Shown here piece by piece: positions 57,968 to 64,000 of a stretch of 64,000 nucleotides of DNA. The stretch comes from Pseudomonas sp. SJZ074 (GTDB lineage: Bacteria > Pseudomonadota > Gammaproteobacteria > Pseudomonadales > Pseudomonadaceae), in NCBI RefSeq assembly GCF_007828215.1, contig NZ_VIUE01000003.1, forward strand, positions 248,001 to 312,000. Direction: 5' to 3'. The position numbers and the translations under genes were made by a program. Each line of letters opens with the position of its first letter. The stretch's first letter is position 1. Under the pieces are notes generated by a model that was not told the DNA's origin, searched no databases, and saw nothing but the letters and a program-made list of their open reading frames with translations.

Positions 57968-58812
57968 CAAGGAAGCTCACTGGAGTTGATGGGTAAGAAA
58001 CGGCGCTGACGAATATTCCACTGCCCCGTCACGGGATCGCGTTCGATGTCCGAGGCCAGGCGCAGGTGACGGTCCGCGTGAGTCACGCTCACGGTGATCC
58101 GGAACCAGCGGCTGCTCACACCCAGGCCATGGCTGCTCAGGCCCAGGCCGGACAACAACGGGTCACTGGTGAAGGCCTGGACACTCGTGTAGGGAGTGTC
58201 GGCACGCCGCGCAATCACGGCGTTTGCAGCGCCGGCATCCATGCCGTCCAGGGTCATCAGGACACGCTGCGGTGCGGTATTGATATTCAGCTGCGCGTCC
58301 ATGGGCAACACCGCCACCCAAGGTTCCAGGCGTTGCAGGGTCTGACCGTCGATACCCGGCAACAGACGCAACTGACTCAACTCCTGAACGGCGCCGACCT
58401 GGGGCAACAACAGCTCCGGTAAATCCAGCAGGCTGAGCAACCGGGCCCAGCGTCCCAAGGTCACTTGATCGACTTGCCCGCGGGCCAACAATGGACTGAG
58501 GTTCAGGCGCCCGGACAGGTCTTCGATATCGACCTCGATCCCGGCGTCGTCCAGCGTCAGGACAGGCGCCAGCCGGGCCCAGTCCTGGCTCAGGCCAATG
58601 TGCCCGGCCTGGGTGTTCACGCTGTCTTCCAGCACTGCGTGCGCCCAGGCCTCAGCGGCCAGGCCCAATTGGCGCAACTGGACCTGCTGCAACTGCTGCG
58701 CGCTGCTGCTCAACAACAGGCGATGGCTGCGCAGCATTCCACCGACCAGCAGCAACGCCAGACTCAACACCAGCAGCATACTGATCAATGCCACCCCACG
58801 TTGATGCGTCAT
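57967..58812 (-). CDS. gspK: Type II secretion minor pseudopilin GspK
   Basis: A 281-residue large minor pseudopilin. A short leader MTHQRGVA precedes the hydrophobic helix ALISMLLVLSLALLLVGGM; as usual for GspK, there is no Glu5. The globular domain includes LSGRLNLSPLLARGQVDQV and LNINTAPQRVLMTLDGMDA, the helix-hairpin-like inserts of the family. It caps the pseudopilus tip with GspI and GspJ. ATG at 58812 was chosen because it puts the prepilin leader first. Confidence 0.9.
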   Translation of the reverse strand: MTHQRGVALISMLLVLSLALLLVGGMLRSHRLLLSSSAQQLQQVQLRQLGLAAEAWAHAVLEDSVNTQAGHIGLSQDWARLAPVLTLDDAGIEVDIEDLSGRLNLSPLLARGQVDQVTLGRWARLLSLLDLPELLLPQVGAVQELSQLRLLPGIDGQTLQRLEPWVAVLPMDAQLNINTAPQRVLMTLDGMDAGAANAVIARRADTPYTSVQAFTSDPLLSGLGLSSHGLGVSSRWFRITVSVTHADRHLRLASDIERDPVTGQWNIRQRRFLPINSSELP

Positions 58813-59342
58813 GGCAACACTCCCGGCAACAGCAGCACCCGACGGATCTGTTCGAAGCGCCCTGCCGATACATTCAGTTCCAATGCCAGCGGCCAGTCGT
58901 CGCCCGCGGTTTCGCCGTGCCAACCCCGTTGCGGGTCAAACAGGCGCCAGCTCAAACTGCGTACATCATCGAGCAGTTTCTGCCGCTGCACGGTGGCCGC
59001 TCCCTCGCCAAAGCTGTCGCGCCACAACGCTGCGTCTTCGAGTCGATAGCTCACCATCTGCCGTTCGCTGCGGGGCTGGTCCAGCGGATTGCGCCAATGG
59101 CTACGCTGCAATTGCAGTTGCCCCGGCGCGAGCACGACGGACCCGGCCACGGCCTGCCATACATCGCGCTCGATCACGCCCACGGCGCGCTGCAACGCCC
59201 TGATGTCCCGCTCATGCTGACCAGCCCCTTGCTGAGTACGCACGACGGTGTCGAACAGACGCCAACCGGCGAGGCCGAGCAGCGCAAAGAGAGCGATGGC
59301 GATGACCAGTTCAAACAAGGTGAACCCCGACTGTCTATTCAT
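58809..59342 (-). CDS. gspJ: Type II secretion minor pseudopilin GspJ
   Basis: A 177-residue prepilin-like protein: RQSGFTLFELVIAIALFALL has the Gly-Phe cleavage site and Glu at +5. The globular part (RTQQGAGQHERDIRALQRAV, VIERDVWQAV) fits GspJ, a tip subunit. Overlaps gspI and gspK. Confidence 0.9.
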   Translation of the reverse strand: MNRQSGFTLFELVIAIALFALLGLAGWRLFDTVVRTQQGAGQHERDIRALQRAVGVIERDVWQAVAGSVVLAPGQLQLQRSHWRNPLDQPRSERQMVSYRLEDAALWRDSFGEGAATVQRQKLLDDVRSLSWRLFDPQRGWHGETAGDDWPLALELNVSAGRFEQIRRVLLLPGVLP

Positions 59343-59718
59343 GACGATTGCGGATCCACCCGGTCATTTGATGTACGGCGGACGAGCCGCCGGCGCAACT
59401 GACCTGGATCTCGACTTGAAGCAGACGCGGGTCGCGGACCGGGACAATGCGCTGTTGCAGCGTCCAGTCGCGACGATCCAGAGACCGGGTCAGCTGCTGT
59501 CGGCCCGGTGCAGTGGCGGCTTGCAGGCGCAGCTCGCTCAACTGGTTGTCGGCCAGCCAGGCACCGAACAGACGGTCCTCGAGCGCGACACTTTGTCTGA
59601 GCACGAATTGGCTGGCCGACAGCGCTGCAGCTGCCACCGTGGCAAAAATCGTCAGGGCGATCATGACCTCCAGCAAGGTAAATCCCTTGCAAGCGGCCGG
59701 TCCGCGAATCTCACTCAT
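59335..59718 (-). CDS. gspI: Type II secretion minor pseudopilin GspI
   Basis: A 127-residue pseudopilin: ACKGFTLLEVMIALTIFATV has the prepilin peptidase site and Glu at +5; AWLADNQLSELRL is the conserved GspI segment. It starts the tip complex with GspJ and GspK. ATG at 59718 was chosen because the leader then begins the protein. Overlaps both neighbours by 8 bases. Confidence 0.88.
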   Translation of the reverse strand: MSEIRGPAACKGFTLLEVMIALTIFATVAAAALSASQFVLRQSVALEDRLFGAWLADNQLSELRLQAATAPGRQQLTRSLDRRDWTLQQRIVPVRDPRLLQVEIQVSCAGGSSAVHQMTGWIRNRHE

Positions 59719-60184
59719 CGATCGACGGCTCCGCCAGTCCATCGCTCGACACCCGCGCAATCCGCTGACCGGCGACTTTAACCAGCAACCTGAACGGGCT
59801 GATCTCATCGCTGCTGAGCATCAGCAATTGCGGTGCGCCTGATGTCTCGTCGAGGCCCCAGGCGTGGCCGTCCTGCTCCAACCCGAATGTCATGCCTTCA
59901 GGTAACCGGTGCATGGGCGCCACCGCGGTCCAGCTCCGGGCATCGAGTCGCAATGCCTGATAGCCACGAGGCTGTACCCGCACACCGTATTCCAACCCAT
60001 CCAATACCGCCCGCTCGCGCAACTGCTGCACCACACCAATGAAGTCCTGGGCTTGCTGCCGGGCCTCACGCGCCGGGCTCGGCCCGATGGCGAGGCTGAC
60101 CATGCCCGCCAACACGCCGATCAGGACGATGACCACCATCAACTCCAGCAGGGTGAAACCCCGACAGCGACGGTGCATGCTCAT
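59711..60184 (-). CDS. gspH: Type II secretion minor pseudopilin GspH
   Basis: A 157-residue pseudopilin: RCRGFTLLELMVVIVLIGVL has the cleavage site and Glu at +5; FIGVVQQLRERAVLDGLEYG is the conserved helix after the stem. It links the tip to the main filament. The start overlaps the gspG stop by 4 bases. Confidence 0.9.
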   Translation of the reverse strand: MSMHRRCRGFTLLELMVVIVLIGVLAGMVSLAIGPSPAREARQQAQDFIGVVQQLRERAVLDGLEYGVRVQPRGYQALRLDARSWTAVAPMHRLPEGMTFGLEQDGHAWGLDETSGAPQLLMLSSDEISPFRLLVKVAGQRIARVSSDGLAEPSIDE

Positions 60185-60636
60185 TCGCTCCAGTTGCCGA
60201 TGTCGGCCGCCGCGCCGTCACCGCCCGGTTCGCCATCGGCCCCCAGCGAGTACAGGTCGTAGCTGCCATCGGCGGCCTTGAGACCAGGGTTGAGATACTG
60301 ATAGGGCGTGCCCCAGGGATCGATCGGCAGGCTTTTCAGATAGCCCTGGGGGTTCCAGTTTCTTGCCGCCGGCGTGCCGGACGGACGTTTACTCAGTGCC
60401 TCCAGACCCTGCCGGGTCGAGGGATAATGGAAGTTGTCGAGCCGGTACATTTCCAGCGCGGTGGAAATCGCCTGGATATCGGTGCGGGCGGCCGTGACCT
60501 TGGCTTGATCGGGTCGGCTCATGAATTGTGGCACCACCATGGCGCCCAGCACGCCGATGATGACCACCACCACCATGATTTCGATCAGCGTAAAGCCGCG
60601 TTGTAGCCGTGCGGACCGGTTGTTTTGAAGTTTCAT
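60181..60636 (-). CDS. gspG: Type II secretion major pseudopilin GspG
   Basis: A 151-residue main pseudopilus subunit. RLQRGFTLIEIMVVVVIIGV holds the cleavage site and Glu at +5. TALEMYRLDNFHYPSTRQGL, LPIDPWGTPYQYLNPG and YDLYSLGADGEPGGDG are the family signatures, the last being the calcium-binding loop. Confidence 0.95.
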   Translation of the reverse strand: MKLQNNRSARLQRGFTLIEIMVVVVIIGVLGAMVVPQFMSRPDQAKVTAARTDIQAISTALEMYRLDNFHYPSTRQGLEALSKRPSGTPAARNWNPQGYLKSLPIDPWGTPYQYLNPGLKAADGSYDLYSLGADGEPGGDGAAADIGNWSE

Positions 60637-60639
60637 CGA

Positions 60640-61848
60640 TCAGTTCACCAATTGGTTGAGGCTCAAGATAGGCAGGAGAATGGCCATGACGATCAGCAGC
60701 ACAACGCCGCCCATCACCACCAACATGGCCGGTTCGAAAAGGCTCACCACCAGCGCGATCCGCGCCGCGAGGCTGGCCTCCTGTTGTTCGGCGGCACGGG
60801 CCAGCATGCGATCCAGTTCGCCGACCCGTTCACCGCTGGCGATCATGTGCAGCATCAGCGGCGGAATATCACCGCCGAGTTCCAGGCCTCGGGTCAGGGT
60901 TCCGCCCTCACGCACCGAACGGGCGACATCGGCCATGCGGGCGCGGATAGTCAGGTTGCCGATGACCTGTGCGGCGATGTGCAAGGCCTCGACCAGGGGC
61001 ACGGCGCTTTGGCTCAGAATCGCCAGGGTGCTGGCGAATCGGGCGGCTTCCATCGCCCGTAACCCGTCGCCCAACAACGGCAACCTGAGCAGCAGACGAT
61101 GCCAGCGCAGGCGCCACAGCGGTTGGCGCAGGCTCCAGCGCCACAACCCGAGCCCTCCGACCAGGGCCATGAACATCAGCGCCCCATAGCGGCGCAACCC
61201 ATCGCTCACCGCGATCAGCGTCTGGGTGAGCCAGGGCAATCGCTGGCCACTGTCGATGAAAATCTTCACCACGTCCGGCACCACATAGCCCAGCAGGAAA
61301 GCGACAATCGCAACGCAGGCCAGCAGCAGAATCAGCGGATACACCAGCGCCAACTGAATGCGCTGGCGAGACGCCTGGCGCGCCTGGGTATAAGTCGCCA
61401 GCTGCTCCAGCACCTGACCCAGATGACCGGACTGTTCGCCCGCCGCGACGGTGGCGCAGAACAGTTCAGGAAATGCCTGGGGAAACGCTTTCAGTGCCGT
61501 GGCCAATGCGTGGCCTTCCATTACCCGCGTGCGCACCGCCGACAACAGGTGGACGACGCGACGCTTCTGGCTCTGTTGCGCCACGGCCCGCAGGGACTCT
61601 TCGAGGGGTAGCCCGGCCTGGATCAGCGTGGAGAGCTGCAACGTCAACAACGCCAGGTCGGCCGAGCTCAGACGCCCTCCGACGAAGCCCGCGCCCAGGG
61701 TGGCTTGCGCCTCGCCCTCGCGCAGCTCCCAAGGCAGCAACCCGCGTTCGCGCAATAACTGACGGGCATGACGGGCACTATCGGCCTCCACCCGCCCCTT
61801 GCAGCGCCGCCCTTGGGCATCCTCGGCCCGATAGTCGAAAGTCGGCAT
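60640..61848 (-). CDS. gspF: Type II secretion inner-membrane platform protein GspF
   Basis: A 402-residue polytopic protein with two copies of the T2SSF domain: first near residues 70-190 (LLTLQLSTLIQAGLPLEESL), second near 270-395 (RFASTLAILSQSAVPLVEAL). Three membrane spans are visible. It couples ATPase motion to pseudopilus assembly. MPTFDYRAEDAQG is the usual family start, at the ATG at 61848. Confidence 0.95.
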   Translation of the reverse strand: MPTFDYRAEDAQGRRCKGRVEADSARHARQLLRERGLLPWELREGEAQATLGAGFVGGRLSSADLALLTLQLSTLIQAGLPLEESLRAVAQQSQKRRVVHLLSAVRTRVMEGHALATALKAFPQAFPELFCATVAAGEQSGHLGQVLEQLATYTQARQASRQRIQLALVYPLILLLACVAIVAFLLGYVVPDVVKIFIDSGQRLPWLTQTLIAVSDGLRRYGALMFMALVGGLGLWRWSLRQPLWRLRWHRLLLRLPLLGDGLRAMEAARFASTLAILSQSAVPLVEALHIAAQVIGNLTIRARMADVARSVREGGTLTRGLELGGDIPPLMLHMIASGERVGELDRMLARAAEQQEASLAARIALVVSLFEPAMLVVMGGVVLLIVMAILLPILSLNQLVN

Positions 61849-61852
61849 CGCG

Positions 61853-63325
61853 CTAATCCTCCTGAGTGATGCGTAGCAGTTCATCGACACTGGTCAGGCC
61901 TTCCAGGACCCGCTGGCGCCCGTCCTGGAACAGGCTGCGGGAGGTCTTGCGCGCCTCGGCCGCCAGCGCCGGTTCGGCAGCCCCCTGGTGAATCAGTTGC
62001 GACAACGGGCCGCTGACACTGACCAGCTCATAAATGCCGAAACGCCCCCGGTAACCTGCCTGGCATTCATCGCACCCCCGGGCCCTGAACAGCCGAGGTC
62101 CAGCCTCGGCCTCGAGCCCGAGGCGCCGACAGGTGGCGGCATCGGCGACATAGGGCGTCTTGCAGGATGGACACAGGGCTCGCAACAACCGTTGAGCGAC
62201 AATACCGGCCAGGGACGAGGCCAGCAGGTAGGCGTCCACGCCCATGTCCACCAGCCGCGTGATCGCGCCGACGGCGCTGTTGGTATGCAGGGTCGACAAC
62301 ACCAGGTGACCGGTCAGGGAAGCCTGGACCGCGATTTCGGCCGTCTCGCGGTCACGGATCTCGCCCACCATCACCACATCCGGGTCCTGGCGCAAAATGG
62401 CTCGCAGGCCACGGGCGAAGGTCATGTCGACCTTCTGATTGACCGGCATCTGGCCGATGCCCGGCAAGTGGTATTCGATCGGGTCTTCGACGGTGAGGAT
62501 GTTGCGGCTCTGGTGGTTGAGGCTGCTGAGCGCCGCGTACAGGCTGGTGGTTTTCCCCGAGCCCGTGGGGCCGGTCACCAACACGATACCGTGGGGTTTG
62601 GCGAGCAACCGACGCAGGCTCGCCAGGGTATCGTCCGGCAGGCCCAGGCGTGGCAGATCCAGGCGCCCGGCCTGCTTGTCGAGCAGGCGCAACACCACTC
62701 GCTCGCCATGGGCCGACGGCAGCGTCGAGACCCGTACATCGACCTCATGCCCGGCCAGCCGCAACGCCATCCGACCGTCCTGAGGCAGGCGTTTTTCAGC
62801 GATATCCAAGTGCGCCATGACCTTGATCCGCGAGACCAGCAGGCTGGCCAGCTCACGGCGCGGACGCAGCATTTCCCGCAGTTGGCCGTCGACCCGCATG
62901 CGGACCGACAGGTATTGCTCGTAGGTTTCCAGATGCACGTCCGACGCCTGTTCGCGGACCGCTTCGCTGAGCAGTGCGTTGATCAAGCGGATGATCGGTG
63001 CATCGCCCTGCTGCTCCAGCAAATCGGCGGTCTGTGGCAGCTGATCAGCCAGGCTGAGCAAGTCCAGTTCCTCGTCCAGCCCTTGAGCCACCTGTTCGGC
63101 AGCGCTCTGGCCCTGGCGATAGACACAGGCCAGGCGCGTGGCGAATTGCGCAGGTTCCAGCACCTGGATCGGCAGTTCCCGACCACATCGCCGGCGAACC
63201 TCAGCCAGCGCAGTCAGCGGCGTATCGCAACGCATCACCAGACTCGCGGTCGCCCCTTCGCCGTCCAGCAGCACGCCGTGGCGCCGGGCAAAACCAAAGG
63301 GCAGCGGGGCCAGGGACTCGCTCAC
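61853..63325 (-). CDS. gspE: Type II secretion ATPase GspE
   Basis: A 490-residue cytoplasmic ATPase that powers pseudopilus assembly. LVTGPTGSGKTTSLYAAL is Walker A, ILRQDPDVVMVGEIRDRETA is Walker B with its acidic residues, and STLHTNSAVGAITRL is the His box. CPSC and CDEC form the zinc-binding tetracysteine. Initiation is at GTG (63325), overlapping the gspD stop as GTGA. Confidence 0.95.
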   Translation of the reverse strand: MSESLAPLPFGFARRHGVLLDGEGATASLVMRCDTPLTALAEVRRRCGRELPIQVLEPAQFATRLACVYRQGQSAAEQVAQGLDEELDLLSLADQLPQTADLLEQQGDAPIIRLINALLSEAVREQASDVHLETYEQYLSVRMRVDGQLREMLRPRRELASLLVSRIKVMAHLDIAEKRLPQDGRMALRLAGHEVDVRVSTLPSAHGERVVLRLLDKQAGRLDLPRLGLPDDTLASLRRLLAKPHGIVLVTGPTGSGKTTSLYAALSSLNHQSRNILTVEDPIEYHLPGIGQMPVNQKVDMTFARGLRAILRQDPDVVMVGEIRDRETAEIAVQASLTGHLVLSTLHTNSAVGAITRLVDMGVDAYLLASSLAGIVAQRLLRALCPSCKTPYVADAATCRRLGLEAEAGPRLFRARGCDECQAGYRGRFGIYELVSVSGPLSQLIHQGAAEPALAAEARKTSRSLFQDGRQRVLEGLTSVDELLRITQED

Positions 63326-64000
63326 AGATTCCCCCGATTCTGCAGCAGCGGATCTGTCGACGACGGCTCCATGGAGGACTCGAACAGCTGGCGAGCGTCG
63401 CGGGGCAGCAACAGCGAATTATTCTGCCGCGCGCCCGGCTTGCTCAATTCCCGAAGCGCGTCGTAGCGCTGGCGACTGACATCCGCGAGGTCTTCCTTGC
63501 CGCGCACGATGGTCGGCCGCAGAAACACCATCAGGTTGCTTTTGGTCTGGGTGTCGCGGGTCCAGCGAAACAGCGCACCCAGGTACGGAATGCTGCGCAA
63601 CAGCGGAACGCCGCTTTCCTGGGAGCGGACATCGTCGCGGATCAGACCGCCGATCACGATGATCTCGCCGTCGTCCGCCAGGATCGTGCTCTTCAGGGCA
63701 CGCTTGTTGGTGATCAAGTCCGAGGAATCCACGCCAGCAACAGACGGGGCGATGTCCGAGACTTCCTGCTGGACCTCGAGACGCAAGGAGGAACCCTGGT
63801 TGATGTAGGGCTTGATCTTGAGGCTGATGCCGACGTCCTTGCGCTCCACCGTGGTAAAGGGATTGTCCGCACCGCTACCGCTGGTGGAGTAAGAGCCGGT
63901 CTTGAACGGCACGTTCTTGCCGACCATGATCTCCGCCTCCTGGTTATCCAGAGTCAGCAGGCTGGGCGTAGACAGCAGGTTGCTGCGGGTATTGCTCGCC
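63322..64000 (-). CDS. gspD: Type II secretion outer-membrane secretin GspD, C-terminal part (runs off the right edge)
   Basis: The last 225 codons of the secretin; the 5' part is outside the window. It shows the secretin-domain signatures RKDVGISLKIKPYINQGSS, ILADDGEIIVIGGLIRDDV and SIPYLGALFRWTRDTQTKSN, then LMVFLRPTIVRGKEDL. A roughly 65-residue S-domain-like tail follows. It forms the outer-membrane channel. As the first visible gene of the operon, its start and promoter lie beyond 64000. Confidence 0.93.
   Translation of the reverse strand, partial: ASNTRSNLLSTPSLLTLDNQEAEIMVGKNVPFKTGSYSTSGSGADNPFTTVERKDVGISLKIKPYINQGSSLRLEVQQEVSDIAPSVAGVDSSDLITNKRALKSTILADDGEIIVIGGLIRDDVRSQESGVPLLRSIPYLGALFRWTRDTQTKSNLMVFLRPTIVRGKEDLADVSRQRYDALRELSKPGARQNNSLLLPRDARQLFESSMEPSSTDPLLQNRGNL

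Overview
The window is GC-rich (about 60-63%) chromosomal DNA of a Pseudomonas, most likely from the P. fluorescens species group. The support is the divergent putP/putA pair with a 1317-residue trifunctional PutA, several copies of the fluorescent-pseudomonad REP core (GTGGGAGCGAGC...GCTCGC), Pseudomonas-type small families (DUF6124, DUF2165) and an aryl-polyene gene cluster of proteobacterial type.

Layout. 1-336: 5' end of a type VI secretion vgrG, running off the left edge. 599-11690: a DUF2165 membrane protein, the proline module putP<->putA with five GTTGCA operator motifs between them, a 600-residue acyl-CoA dehydrogenase, a divergent zapA/TIGR02449 pair and a methyl-accepting chemotaxis receptor. 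11836-23165: an accessory stretch on the minus strand, with a gene remnant, a DUF6124 gene behind a highly structured leader, a small lipoprotein and a contact-dependent-inhibition-like two-partner locus (tpsB, 2454-residue tpsA/cdiA, immunity gene). The toxin tip and immunity gene are visibly AT-rich. 23467-31942: housekeeping genes: an NhaP2-type antiporter, a MscK-like channel, selO, a small acidic protein, trxC and a ParA-like ATPase.

32291-49660: an aryl-polyene (APE) operon of about 19 tightly overlapping genes. It encodes a chain-length-factor-like protein, two acyltransferases, two acyl carrier proteins, an AMP ligase fused to a dehydratase, a glycosyltransferase, an aromatic ammonia lyase, a thioesterase, LolA- and MMPL-type exporters, a halogenase-family flavoprotein, a methyltransferase, a DUF3261 lipoprotein, then ketosynthase, dehydratase, ketoreductase and ketosynthase. 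Together they would load an aryl starter on an ACP, extend and dehydrate it to a polyene, attach it to a lipid and export it to the outer membrane. A near-consensus sigma-70 promoter precedes the first gene.

49908-56370: a 1339-residue DUF6543-type toxin-like protein, a long composite palindrome, and a LysR regulator divergent from an MFS exporter. 56412-64000: a minus-strand type II secretion operon gspD-E-F-G-H-I-J-K-L-M, whose gspD runs off the right edge.

The observation I consider most worth testing is the leader of the DUF6124 gene (12452-12582). It carries several long complementary segments, one of which is a perfect 10-nt complement of the gene's own Shine-Dalgarno region, presented in a predicted hairpin loop. 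No tRNA, rRNA, CRISPR array or insertion sequence was seen. Functional names rest on motif recognition by eye, without any database search.
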